DNA from: Geothrix rubra
GTDB taxonomy: Bacteria; Acidobacteriota; Holophagae; Holophagales; Holophagaceae
Direction: 5' to 3'
DNA length: 64,000 bases
NCBI RefSeq assembly: GCF_030268065.1
Contig: NZ_BSDD01000001.1
Coordinates: 434,001 to 498,000, forward strand
Shown here: positions 1 to 9,006 of the stretch, one piece after another
How positions within the stretch are numbered: the stretch's first letter is position 1
Layout of the letters: every line of letters starts with the position of its first letter
Translations under genes and position numbers: made by a program
The notes under the pieces: model-generated
The model's input: only the letters and a program-made list of their open reading frames with translations
Database searches by the model: none
What the model was told of the DNA's origin: nothing

Positions 1-1
1 C

Positions 2-793
<792 letters not shown>

Positions 794-824
794 ACGCCTT
801 CTCTTTACAAGCCGTTTGCAGCGC

Positions 825-850
825 AGGAGGGACCCTTCGGGGTCCCTCCT
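825..850 (+). terminator. Perfect 11-bp hairpin with TTCG loop after hppA
   Basis: An 11-bp perfect inverted repeat encloses the tetraloop TTCG, one of the most stable RNA loops. It lies 31 bases after the pyrophosphatase stop codon and before the next gene. No T-tract follows, so it is either a transcript-end stabiliser or a weak or factor-assisted terminator. Confidence 0.65.
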
Positions 851-880
851 CGTGTGATACCTTGGCTCGCGAGGCTCCCA

Positions 881-3007
881 ATGATCCAGTTCCCTGTCCA
901 TCTCCCCCTCCTCCTGCTCGCCTGCGTGAACCTCATGGCCACCGTCCCCGCTCCAAAGCCCCCCGCTGCGCCCCGGAAGGCCCATGTGAGCCTCTGGCAC
1001 GGTGAGAAGGTGGAGGACCCCTGGTTCTGGCTGCGGGAGAAGACGAATCCGGAGGTGGTGGCCTACCTGGAGGCGGAGAACGCCTACACGGAGGCCATGA
1101 CCGCCGACCTCAAGCCCTTCTCGGAGGCCCTCTACCAGGAGATGCTGGGGCGCATCAAACAGACGGATCTCAGCGTGCCGGTCCGGCAGGGCGCCTTCTA
1201 CTACTACTCGCGGACGGAGGAGGGCAAGCAGTACCCCATCCAGTGCCGCCGGAAGGCGGGCCCCGAGGGGAGCTACGACGGGAAGGCCGCCGAGGAGATC
1301 CTGCTCGACCAGAACGAGCTGGCCAAGGGGTTGAAGTTCCTCAGCCTCGGAGGCATGGCGGTCAGCGATGACGACCGGACCCTGCTGTTCAGCACCGATG
1401 CCACGGGCTTCCGGCAGTACAAGCTCTTCACGAAGGATCTGGCGACTGGCGCGGTGAGCGCGCCCCTGGCCGAGCGGGTGACCTCCTTCGCCTGGGCCTC
1501 GGATTCCCGCCATGTCTTCTTCGTGACGGAGGACGCGGTCACCAAGCGTTCGGACCAGCTTTGGCGCCTGGATCTCAAGGGCGGCAAGCCGGGACTGGTC
1601 TTCGCGGAGAAGGACGAGCTCTACCGGATCGGAGTCGGGCGGACCAAGGACCGGAAGTACCTCCTGCTCGAAAGCCAGTCCACGGATACCTGGGAGACCC
1701 GGTACCTGGACGCCTCCAGGCCCGAGGCCGCCTTCCAGGTGCTGCTGCCCCGGGAGAAGGGCCACAAGTACGATGTGGAGCACCGGGACGGGACCTTCTA
1801 CATCCGCACCAACCGGGACGCCAAGAACTTCAGGCTGGTCACGGCCCCCGTGGCCACGCCAGATCCGAGCCACTGGACGACCTTCCTCCCCCACCGGGCG
1901 GATGTCCTGATCGAAGGGGTCGAGCCCTTCCAGGACTTCGTGGTGGTGGCCGAGAAGCGCGAGGGGCTGGCGCATTTCCGGATCCTCGACGTGAAGGCGG
2001 GCACCTGGAAGGAGGTGGCCTTCCCCGAGAGCGTCTATGCGGCCTTCCCGGGGGGGACGCCGGAATACACCTCCAGGGCCTTCCGTTTCGCCTACCAGTC
2101 CATGGTCACGCCCCCGAGCGTCTACGACTGCGACATGGCCTCCGGCAAGCAGACCCTGCTGAAGCAGACGGAAGTCCTGGGCGGCTACGACAAGTCCCGG
2201 TACGTCACCGAGCGCCTCTGGGCAACGGCCCGGGACGGCGCCAAGGTGCCGCTGTCCGTGGTGTACCGGAGGGGGGTGAAGCGGGATGGTTCCGCGCCGC
2301 TCTTCCTCTATGCCTACGGTTCCTACGGGTACGGCATGCCGGCCGCCTTCTCCATTCCCCGCCTCAGCCTGCTGGACCGGGGCATGGTCTACGTCATCGC
2401 CCACATCCGCGGCGGCAACGAGCTGGGCGAGGGCTGGCACGACGACGGCATGCTGATGAAGAAGATGAACACCTTCACGGACTTCATCGATTCCGCCGAG
2501 TTCCTGGTCAAGGGGAGGTGGACCGCCAAGGACCGCCTCGTGATCGAGGGCGGCAGTGCCGGCGGCCTGCTGATGGGGGCCGTCACCAACCTCCGGCCGG
2601 ACCTCTTCAAGGCCGTCCACAGCGCCGTGCCCTTCGTGGATGTGATGAACACCATGATGGACGCCAGCCTGCCCCTGACCGTGGGCGAGTACCTCGAGTG
2701 GGGCAACCCCAACGAGAAGGCGGCCTTCGACTACATGCGGGCCTACAGCCCCTACGACAACCTGAAGCAGGGGGCCTACCCGGCCATCCTCGTCACCACC
2801 AGCTTCAACGACAGCCAGGTGATGTACTGGGAACCCGCCAAGTACGTCGCGAAGCTGCGGACCCTCAAGACCGACGGCAACCCCCTGCTGCTGAAGATCA
2901 AGATGGATCCTGCCGGCCACGGCGGCGCCTCGGGCCGCTACGACGCCCTGAGGGACAAGGCTTTCGAGACGGCGTGGATGCTCCGGCAGGTGGGTATCAC
3001 AAAGTAG
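881..3007 (+). CDS. Oligopeptidase B-like prolyl oligopeptidase family peptidase (S9A), with export signal
   Basis: A 708-residue serine peptidase that cleaves short peptides, in the oligopeptidase B group after basic residues. The N-terminal half is a beta-propeller and the C-terminal half an alpha/beta hydrolase. Catalytic residues are visible: Ser about 559 in GGSAGGLLMGA, Asp about 644 in SFNDSQVMYWEP, His about 680 in AGHGGASGR. The blocks AHIRGG, NTFTDFI, GEYLEWGNPNEK and SPYDN match oligopeptidase B closely. The ATG at 881 was chosen over an upstream in-frame GTG at 854 because it starts a classic signal peptide (hydrophobic LPLLLLACVNLMA). The GTG also lies only a few bases after a terminator hairpin. 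Export is unusual, since characterised oligopeptidase B enzymes are cytosolic. Subfamily assignment is strong; substrate specificity is inferred. Confidence 0.92.
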   Translation: MIQFPVHLPLLLLACVNLMATVPAPKPPAAPRKAHVSLWHGEKVEDPWFWLREKTNPEVVAYLEAENAYTEAMTADLKPFSEALYQEMLGRIKQTDLSVPVRQGAFYYYSRTEEGKQYPIQCRRKAGPEGSYDGKAAEEILLDQNELAKGLKFLSLGGMAVSDDDRTLLFSTDATGFRQYKLFTKDLATGAVSAPLAERVTSFAWASDSRHVFFVTEDAVTKRSDQLWRLDLKGGKPGLVFAEKDELYRIGVGRTKDRKYLLLESQSTDTWETRYLDASRPEAAFQVLLPREKGHKYDVEHRDGTFYIRTNRDAKNFRLVTAPVATPDPSHWTTFLPHRADVLIEGVEPFQDFVVVAEKREGLAHFRILDVKAGTWKEVAFPESVYAAFPGGTPEYTSRAFRFAYQSMVTPPSVYDCDMASGKQTLLKQTEVLGGYDKSRYVTERLWATARDGAKVPLSVVYRRGVKRDGSAPLFLYAYGSYGYGMPAAFSIPRLSLLDRGMVYVIAHIRGGNELGEGWHDDGMLMKKMNTFTDFIDSAEFLVKGRWTAKDRLVIEGGSAGGLLMGAVTNLRPDLFKAVHSAVPFVDVMNTMMDASLPLTVGEYLEWGNPNEKAAFDYMRAYSPYDNLKQGAYPAILVTTSFNDSQVMYWEPAKYVAKLRTLKTDGNPLLLKIKMDPAGHGGASGRYDALRDKAFETAWMLRQVGITK

Positions 3008-3016
3008 CCGTTCCGG

Positions 3017-3046
3017 CTCCAAAGGGCGCGTTCGCGCCCTTTGGAG
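3017..3046 (+). terminator. 12-bp hairpin terminator after the S9 peptidase
   Basis: A perfect 12-bp inverted repeat with a six-base loop starts 10 bases after the peptidase stop codon. There is no clear T-run after it, so termination may need help. Its position fits the end of the peptidase transcript. Confidence 0.65.
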
Positions 3047-3067
3047 GCAGGAAAAGCGTATTAGAAT
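3040..3067 (+). promoter_or_regulatory. Possible sigma-70-type promoter for prfC
   Basis: TTTGGA and TAGAAT are separated by 16 bases and lie 45 to 72 bases before the prfC start. The -10 box is good; the -35 box is weak and overlaps the preceding hairpin. Confidence 0.3.
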
Positions 3068-3072
3068 GAGAG

Positions 3073-3097
3073 GGCGCGGCAATCGCCGCGCCTTTCT
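3073..3097 (+). promoter_or_regulatory. Leader hairpin plus short T-run before prfC
   Basis: GGCGCGGC pairs perfectly with GCCGCGCC across an AATC loop and is followed by TTTCT, 15 bases before the prfC start. This could be a second terminator stopping read-through from the peptidase gene, or a hairpin near the 5' end of the prfC transcript. The sequence cannot decide between the two. Confidence 0.35.
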
Positions 3098-3111
3098 ATG
3101 TCCGGAAGCCC

Positions 3112-4680
3112 ATGTCCCTTTCTGAAGAGATCCAGCGGCGGCGAACCTTCGCCATCATCAGCCACCCCGATGCGGGCAAGACCACGCTCACCGAGAAGCT
3201 GCTGCTCTACGGCGGCGCCATCGACCGCGCGGGCTCGGTGAAGGCCCGGGAGGGCGGGGCCGCGGCCCATTCGGACTGGATGAGCATCGAGCAGGAGCGT
3301 GGCATCAGCGTCACCAGCGCCGCCATGCAGTTCGAGTACCGGGGCCGGGCCATCAACCTGCTGGACACTCCGGGCCACCAGGACTTCAGCGAGGACACCT
3401 ACCGGGCCCTCACGGCGGCCGATTCCGTGGTGATGCTGCTGGACTGCGCCAAGGGCGTAGAGGAGCAGACGAAGAAGCTCTTCCGGGTGGCCCGGGAGCG
3501 CCGGTTGCCCATCTTCACCTTCGTCAACAAGCTGGACCGTCCCGGCCGGGAACCCGTGGAGCTCATCGACGAGGTGGAGGAGCTGTTCGGCCTCCATGCC
3601 GTGCCCATGACCTGGCCCATCGGTTCGGGCCCCGATTTCAAGGGCGTCTATGTGCGGGCCACGGGCCAGATCCAGGTCTTCGAGCGGGCCAAGGCCGGCC
3701 AGAAGGCGCGGGTGGCGGGGAAGGGCGGGCTGGATGATCCGGAGATCGCGGCCCTGCTGACGCCGACCGAGCTGCAGCAGCTCAAGGACGACGTGGAGCT
3801 GATGGACCACGTCCTGCCCACCTTCGATCGGGAGGCCTTCCTGCGGGGGGAGCAGTCGCCGATGTTCTTCGGCTCCGCCGTGAACAACTTCGGTGTGGCC
3901 GAGTTCCTGGACGAGTTCCTGGACCTGGCCCCGGCGCCGGGTCCCCGGCCCCTGGCGGAGGGCGGCGAGGTGCGGGCGGACCAGCCGTTCACGGCCTTCG
4001 TGTTCAAGGTGCAGGCCAACATGAACAAGGCCCACCGGGACCGGGTGGCCTTCGCCCGCATCGTCTCCGGCCACTTCGAACGGGGCATGGAGGCCCTCCA
4101 CGTGCGGGGGAAGAAGGCCATCAAGCTGAACTACCCCCACATGTTCTTCGGCCGGGAGCGGCAGATCGTGGACGAGGCCTACCCCGGGGACATCCTCGGC
4201 CTCATCAACCCCGGCCTCTTCCGCATCGGCGACGTGCTCAGCGCCGCAGGTCCGGTGGAGTTCCATGCGGTGCCGCGCTTCTCCCCAGAGCAGTTCGTCT
4301 CGGTGCGGCTGGCGGATCCGGGCGCCCGGAAGGGCTTCCTGAAGGGCCTGGACCAGATCGCAGAGGAGGGCGTGGTGCAGGTGTTCTGGCCCAAGGGCGG
4401 GGCGCCGATGCCCATCCTGGGCGCGGTGGGCCGCCTGCAGTTCGAGGTGCTCCAGCACCGCCTGAAGGACGAATACGCCTGCCCGGTGCTTCTGGAGCCC
4501 CGGGGCTTCCAGATGGCCCGCTGGCTGGAGGGCGGCTGGCCCGAGCCCAGCCGATTCTGGGGTGAGCTGGTGGAGGACGGCGAGGGTCGCCCAGCGATCC
4601 TCTTCGAGAACGACTGGCAGCGCCGGACGACGGCGGAGAAGTGCCCGGACCTCCGGTTCCTGGAGCATCCGTCGAAGTAG
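3112..4680 (+). CDS. prfC: Peptide chain release factor 3
   Basis: A 522-residue translational GTPase that removes class I release factors from the ribosome after termination. It starts MSLSEEIQRRRTFAIISHPDAGKTT, giving the P-loop (HPDAGKTT) at about residue 20. Next come the switch region with ERGISVTSA, the G3 motif DTPGHQDF, and the G4 motif NKLD in FTFVNKLDRPGREP. The C-terminal part (GRLQFEVLQHRLKDEY) is the RF3-specific domain. Length is normal for RF3 (about 520-530). The start is preceded by GGAAG. It appears monocistronic. Confidence 0.97.
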   Translation: MSLSEEIQRRRTFAIISHPDAGKTTLTEKLLLYGGAIDRAGSVKAREGGAAAHSDWMSIEQERGISVTSAAMQFEYRGRAINLLDTPGHQDFSEDTYRALTAADSVVMLLDCAKGVEEQTKKLFRVARERRLPIFTFVNKLDRPGREPVELIDEVEELFGLHAVPMTWPIGSGPDFKGVYVRATGQIQVFERAKAGQKARVAGKGGLDDPEIAALLTPTELQQLKDDVELMDHVLPTFDREAFLRGEQSPMFFGSAVNNFGVAEFLDEFLDLAPAPGPRPLAEGGEVRADQPFTAFVFKVQANMNKAHRDRVAFARIVSGHFERGMEALHVRGKKAIKLNYPHMFFGRERQIVDEAYPGDILGLINPGLFRIGDVLSAAGPVEFHAVPRFSPEQFVSVRLADPGARKGFLKGLDQIAEEGVVQVFWPKGGAPMPILGAVGRLQFEVLQHRLKDEYACPVLLEPRGFQMARWLEGGWPEPSRFWGELVEDGEGRPAILFENDWQRRTTAEKCPDLRFLEHPSK

Positions 4681-4774
4681 GAGAACCTGCCTGCTTCGGC
4701 CTCGCCGGGCGGATCCGACGTGCCGCCGGTATCATCGCCCGCGGGCCCGAGTGCAGACAAGAGGAGGGGTTGCC

Positions 4775-5926
4775 ATGATGCCAACGGGGGGGTGGGGCCG
4801 CATCCGCATCGCGGGACGACGCTTGGGATGGCTTCTGGGGGCGTTGCCCCTGTTCGCTCAGGCCCAGGGCGCGCCCCGCGCGAGGCCGGCTCTCCTGGAG
4901 GACGGCTGGCAGCGGGAGGACCCTGCCGCTGCGGGATTCGATGAGGCGAGGCTGCGGGGAATCGTCGCGGAGATGATGAACGGCAGGACCAACTTCCATG
5001 GCGTTGTCGTCGAACGGCACGGCAGGCTGGTGGCGGAGGCCTACCGGCAGGGCAGGGACCGGACCGTGAACAGCCTCTTCTCCCACCTGAGGTCCTTCGG
5101 GCCGGAGGTGCGTCACGATGCGCGTTCGGTGGGAAAGAGCGTCATCGGCCTGCTGGTGGGGATCGCGCTGGCCCAGGGCCGGCTCAAGCGGGTGGATACA
5201 CCGGTGCTCGATTTCTACCCGGAGTTCCCGGAGCTGGCCTCCCCGGAGCGGCGGGCCATCACCCTGGAGCACCTGCTCGGCATGAGCAGCGGACTGGCCT
5301 GGCACGAAGGGGGCGAGGGGCCCGACGACGAGCACAAGCTCATGTGGAAGTGGACGCCGGTCTACCATCCCCTCAGCCGTCCCATCGCGGCAGTGCCAGG
5401 TTCGGTCTTCAACTACAACAGCGGAGGAGCCCTCCTGGCTGCGGATATCCTCACACGGGCCACGGGCAGACCTTGGACGGAGTACGCCCGGACCGAACTG
5501 TTCGAGCCCCTTGGGATCACCGATGTGGAGTGGGTGGGGGACTTCCTGGGAAGACCCATGGCCTATACGGGTCTGCGGATGCGGCCCCGGGACATGGCCA
5601 AGCTTGGCCGTCTGGTCCTCGATCATGGTCGATGGCAGGGCCGCCAGATCGTGCCCTCAGCCTGGATCGACGCATCCCTGAAACCGAGGCTCCGCACGGG
5701 CTTCGATGACACGGGCTACGGGTACTTCTGGTGGACCGGCGCTGCGGCCTGGCACGGCCGCAACCTGCCCTGGGCCGCGGCCTTCGGCAATGGCGGCCAG
5801 CGCATTTTCGTCCTGCCTGAGCTGGACCTCTGCGTGGTCATCACGGCCGGCGCCTACGGCGAGCTGCCGGTGGCCCGCCAGGCCAATGTCATCTTCAGGG
5901 AAATCGTGACGTCCGTGGAGCGGTGA
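4775..5926 (+). CDS. Secreted serine hydrolase of the beta-lactamase/DD-peptidase fold
   Basis: A 383-residue class C beta-lactamase-family protein (PF00144 type). An N-terminal hydrophobic stretch (LGWLLGALPLFAQAQG) looks like a signal peptide, so it probably acts in the periplasm or outside. The nucleophile motif S-x-x-K is at Ser118 (SVGK); Tyr214 in FNYNSGG is the general-base tyrosine, with Ser where penicillin-binding enzymes have Asn; the third element is a Gly-rich GNGGQR strand. This combination is typical of the esterase/peptidase branch rather than true beta-lactamases, so drug hydrolysis is not implied. The ATG at 4775 sits six bases after GAGGAGGGG. The substrate is unknown. Confidence 0.85.
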   Translation: MMPTGGWGRIRIAGRRLGWLLGALPLFAQAQGAPRARPALLEDGWQREDPAAAGFDEARLRGIVAEMMNGRTNFHGVVVERHGRLVAEAYRQGRDRTVNSLFSHLRSFGPEVRHDARSVGKSVIGLLVGIALAQGRLKRVDTPVLDFYPEFPELASPERRAITLEHLLGMSSGLAWHEGGEGPDDEHKLMWKWTPVYHPLSRPIAAVPGSVFNYNSGGALLAADILTRATGRPWTEYARTELFEPLGITDVEWVGDFLGRPMAYTGLRMRPRDMAKLGRLVLDHGRWQGRQIVPSAWIDASLKPRLRTGFDDTGYGYFWWTGAAAWHGRNLPWAAAFGNGGQRIFVLPELDLCVVITAGAYGELPVARQANVIFREIVTSVER

Positions 5927-5976
5927 GGCCATTCCCGGCAACAGGCTGAGAACGGGGAACCAGCAGTCCGTCCGGG

Positions 5977-6933
5977 TCAGCGCTCCAGCCGCTCGGGAAG
6001 CTGGATCATTCCGCCCAACTGGGCCTGGACCTCGTCGGTGTAGCCGGTGTCGATGCAGCCGGTCGGGGTGAACGTCATCTCCCCCAGGTAGGGCTTGCCG
6101 CCGACACAGTAGAAGTCCATCCGGACGTAGGGGAACGGCTTCGACAAGGCCTCGGCGGCCTCGATCATGGTGGCGTAGGACTCGGGCTGGACGTGCCAGC
6201 GTTCCGGGTGGAGTCCGAACTTGGAGATGGCCAGCTGCTTCTGCCAATCCCGGTCGTAGTGGTCATACTGGGCGCATCCGCCGCGGACATCCCGGCCTGT
6301 GCAGACCGTGGTGAAATGCACCTTCCCATGGAAGCAATGCAGCTTGTAGTCCGACGGGAGCCTGTCCGACCCCGAATCGAGGAAGGACTCGCACAGGATG
6401 CGGGGCTGGATCCCTTCGTATTGCACCTCCCCATGGACCCTGGCGTAGTTCTGGCCCATCCACCTGTGGAGGCGCCGGAGGGCCTGGTCCGTGTCGAGCT
6501 TCCCCTTATCCAGGCAGAAGATGTTGTAGCCGGAACCATGGGTGCACTTGAGCACGAACCGATCGGGCAGGCGGGTGAAGTCGATGTCGGACACCCTCTC
6601 GTAGACACCAAGGAGATCCACGAGAAGGTGGCCGTAGCCGAGACCTTCGACGTAGGACCGCATGCCCAGCTTGTCGGCGCACTGGGTCTTCAGGGGGTGA
6701 TGCCAATAGAGCATCAGCCAGATGAGCTTCTCGTCGAAGGTGACCGGCCGATCGAGCGGCAGCCTCCGTCCCATCATGCGTCGGTACCGGCTCCTGGCCG
6801 TCAGTGCCGGCGACACCTGGTAGAGAAGGGCATCGATGACCCTGAATACGGCGATGTACAACCGCTCGACGGCAGGGCTGTCCTTGATCCTCCGGAGGAC
6901 ACCTGGGGCCTGCTGCTCCTGTACCATCACCAT
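5977..6933 (-). CDS. TupA-like ATP-grasp ligase
   Basis: A 318-residue protein matching the TupA-like ATP-grasp family (PF14305), found mostly in capsule and cell-wall polymer loci. TupA itself is linked to teichuronopeptide synthesis in Bacillus. Visible blocks are LPDRFVLKCTHGSGYNIFC (nucleotide-binding loop), SDYKLHCFHGKVHF, PYVRMDFY and YLGEMTFTPTG, which includes the metal-binding glutamate. ATP-grasp enzymes join a carboxylate to an amine or thiol through an acyl phosphate. It is the last gene of a three-gene unit and its start overlaps the preceding phosphatase by 7 bases, implying coupled translation. The acceptor and donor are unknown; an amino-acid or hydroxy-acid ligation linked to the enolase-like gene is an inference. 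Confidence 0.8.
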   Translation of the reverse strand: MVMVQEQQAPGVLRRIKDSPAVERLYIAVFRVIDALLYQVSPALTARSRYRRMMGRRLPLDRPVTFDEKLIWLMLYWHHPLKTQCADKLGMRSYVEGLGYGHLLVDLLGVYERVSDIDFTRLPDRFVLKCTHGSGYNIFCLDKGKLDTDQALRRLHRWMGQNYARVHGEVQYEGIQPRILCESFLDSGSDRLPSDYKLHCFHGKVHFTTVCTGRDVRGGCAQYDHYDRDWQKQLAISKFGLHPERWHVQPESYATMIEAAEALSKPFPYVRMDFYCVGGKPYLGEMTFTPTGCIDTGYTDEVQAQLGGMIQLPERLER

Positions 6934-7547
6934 GGCTCCTCCCGTTCATGACTCAGGTTGACGGCCTTCTCATCGACCAGGCAGTCGCCCGAGAATTCGA
7001 ACTGGCGCAATTCCAGGTTCGCCGGGACGAGCGCCAGCGACTCGATGCAGTTCGTCCCGCGCAGCAGCCCGTGGAACAGCTGGAGGAACACCCCATGGGA
7101 AATGACGAGGACATTCCGGCCGCTGAATCGCCGGAAGAGGAAGCGGCGGAATTTCCGGGCCCGCTGCCAGAGGTCCTCGAAGGGCTCGCCCTGCTTCGGG
7201 TTCACGGTGTGCAGCTCGCCTCCCACCGGGATCATGAGCACCGGCGGATCGAGTCCCTGGACCTCGTCCCACGTGAGCCCCTCCATGATCCCGAAGCAGC
7301 GCTCGTTGCAGAGCCGGGTCTGGACAATGGGGATCCCATCGGCGGCGAAGTACTCGGCGGTCTCGCGGGCCCTCCGGAGCCTCGACGCCACGATGGCATC
7401 GTAGGGGTGGCCTCGCAGGTGGGCTGCCGCGCGGCAGGCCTCCCGTCTCCCCTGGTCGGACAGCGGCACATCGATGGTACCGGCGTACCGCCGCTCGTCG
7501 TTGTATGCCGTCCTGGCATGGCGGAGGGTGCTGATGGTCGTTCTCAT
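6927..7547 (-). CDS. Histidine phosphatase family protein (phosphoglycerate mutase-like)
   Basis: A 206-residue member of the histidine phosphatase superfamily. The catalytic block is LRHARTAYNDERRYAG, with the usual RHG triad changed to RHA, a common variant. SRLRRARETAE, RCFGIMEGLTWDE and the second catalytic histidine in VLVISHG follow. These enzymes remove or move phosphate through a phosphohistidine. The start ATG (7547) overlaps the stop TGA of the upstream enolase-like gene as ATGA, and the end overlaps the ATP-grasp gene, so all three are translationally coupled. The neighbourhood suggests a phosphatase acting on the product of the enolase-like enzyme, but family members vary widely and the substrate cannot be read from sequence. 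Confidence 0.85.
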   Translation of the reverse strand: MRTTISTLRHARTAYNDERRYAGTIDVPLSDQGRREACRAAAHLRGHPYDAIVASRLRRARETAEYFAADGIPIVQTRLCNERCFGIMEGLTWDEVQGLDPPVLMIPVGGELHTVNPKQGEPFEDLWQRARKFRRFLFRRFSGRNVLVISHGVFLQLFHGLLRGTNCIESLALVPANLELRQFEFSGDCLVDEKAVNLSHEREEPW

Positions 7548-8743
7548 CGGGCCGCCACCATGGTGGGGGTGGTCCACCGCAAGATCTCATTGAGCCGGAC
7601 CACGGACGAATAGTCCGTCTCGAGCGGGCCGATCTTGATGTAGGGCACGTCCTCCATGCAGGTCAGGAGGGAGAGGAAGGTCTCCTCGGTGCTGATGGAC
7701 CGGTGGGAGGTGATGGGAACCTGGCCCTTCTGCCTGGCCACGTCGATCGCCTGGCGCACGCGCGTCACCGTACCGGCCTGGTTCGGTTTGATCACGACGC
7801 CATGGCTGAGCCCCGCCTCGGCGCCCCGGGCGATGCGCTCGGGGTCGGAGGCGTAGAGGTTGTCGCCGATGATGCGGCAGTGCGTCTGGGCGGCCGTCAG
7901 CGTGCGCCAGGCGTCCAGGTCGTGCTCGTGGAACGGATCCTCCAGGTGGATCAGGTCGTAGTCCCGGATCAGGCTCTTCCAGTATTCGCAGAAGGACTCG
8001 CCCGTGCGGGCCGACCCATCGGTGAGGGGGAACCGGTAGCGCTCGTTGTGCCACAGGTCGGACGCGGAGGCATCGATCATCAGGTCGAACTCTCCAGCCA
8101 GTCCCAGGTGCTCGCGGACGGAAAGCAGGAACTCGAGGACGGACCGGTTGTCCGGGATCGGGAAGGTGTGCACGGGGTTCCCCGAGACCACCTGGGTGTC
8201 CAGGGATCGGAGCCTTTCCTTCACCACCTGCTGGATCGCCCGATGGGCGTCCAGGACGCGTTCGACATTCTTGCCGACAGCCACGAGCATGAACTCGCTG
8301 AAATCGCTGAGCACCGGGTTGGTGTAGGCATGCCACCCGCCGTTCAGGATGTTCAGGCAGAGCCTGGGGGCCTGCAGGAGGCCCGGCTTCCGGCCGAACA
8401 GCTCGAAAGGGGAACGCTGGGTCCCGGTTGCCGCGAAGAAGGCCAGGGACAGGCCGAAGGTGTGGTTGCTTCCGAACTGGTCGAGGTGGTCCTGCAGGTA
8501 GGCATCGAACCCCATTTGATCGATGGGTCGGCCGAGGCACCCGTCCCTTTCGATCTGGTCGAGGATGGACACAGGGCTGATGAGCCGGTTCTGGTCCTCG
8601 AACACGCTGATGGTTTCTCCCCTGGGGGAGGCGCCGCGGCCCCGGAATCCGCCTTCGAGTTCGACCTGGAATTCGGTGGTGAACTCGGCGTGGGAATTCA
8701 GGATCCTGAGATGATCAATGGACCGGATGGCGGTTGTAATCAC
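7544..8743 (-). CDS. Diverged enolase paralogue of unknown reaction
   Basis: A 399-residue enolase-superfamily protein aligned with true enolase end to end but altered at the active site. Retained: NGGWHA, the SEF glutamate, metal ligands in DASASD, LEDPF and GDN, the catalytic lysine in VIKPNQAGT, SHRS, and the lysine in YIKIG. Changed: the N-terminal DSRGNPTVE block reads NSHAEFTTEFQ, the mobile loop GASTG reads GASPRG, and the GDEGGFAP block, which carries the catalytic acid glutamate in enolase, is absent. So it probably acts on an enolizable carboxylate-phosphate but not as glycolytic enolase. Start: a GTG at 8743 with GAGG ten bases upstream, matching the family start; longer in-frame extensions lack homology. 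It is first of a coupled unit with a phosphatase and an ATP-grasp ligase. Confidence 0.85.
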   Translation of the reverse strand: MITTAIRSIDHLRILNSHAEFTTEFQVELEGGFRGRGASPRGETISVFEDQNRLISPVSILDQIERDGCLGRPIDQMGFDAYLQDHLDQFGSNHTFGLSLAFFAATGTQRSPFELFGRKPGLLQAPRLCLNILNGGWHAYTNPVLSDFSEFMLVAVGKNVERVLDAHRAIQQVVKERLRSLDTQVVSGNPVHTFPIPDNRSVLEFLLSVREHLGLAGEFDLMIDASASDLWHNERYRFPLTDGSARTGESFCEYWKSLIRDYDLIHLEDPFHEHDLDAWRTLTAAQTHCRIIGDNLYASDPERIARGAEAGLSHGVVIKPNQAGTVTRVRQAIDVARQKGQVPITSHRSISTEETFLSLLTCMEDVPYIKIGPLETDYSSVVRLNEILRWTTPTMVAAR

Positions 8744-9006
8744 AGGCTTTTTGCCTCGAACACGTGATGAAACATGGTTTGAGCTGTGAAAAAGGTGATC
8801 CAATATTGCGCCCGTAGTCCCCTTTGTCCAGAGGATTCCCATCGGGAGGCAGGTCTCGCCGGGACGCGGGCATGGAGGCTCGCGGGCGGGGGCGTAGGCG
8901 GGGATCGGAAGAATCCGTGAAGAGAATCTCAGTCTCAAAATAAGCCTGGATCAGCCTCTTAAGACTAGGTAGCATCCACGCCATTCCGCTTCTGTCTGGA
9001 GGTTGC

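Noticed and set aside
854-880. Upstream GTG start for the S9 peptidase
   Set aside because: It lies four bases after a strong hairpin and adds nine residues before a good signal peptide.
3061-4668. Long minus-strand reading frame opposite prfC (535 codons)
   Set aside because: Product is a low-complexity His/Leu/Glu-rich shadow of the prfC codons; no family match and no ribosome site.
4775-5926. Antibiotic-resistance beta-lactamase
   Set aside because: YNS instead of Y-x-N and a missing KTG triad suggest the esterase/peptidase branch; resistance cannot be claimed.
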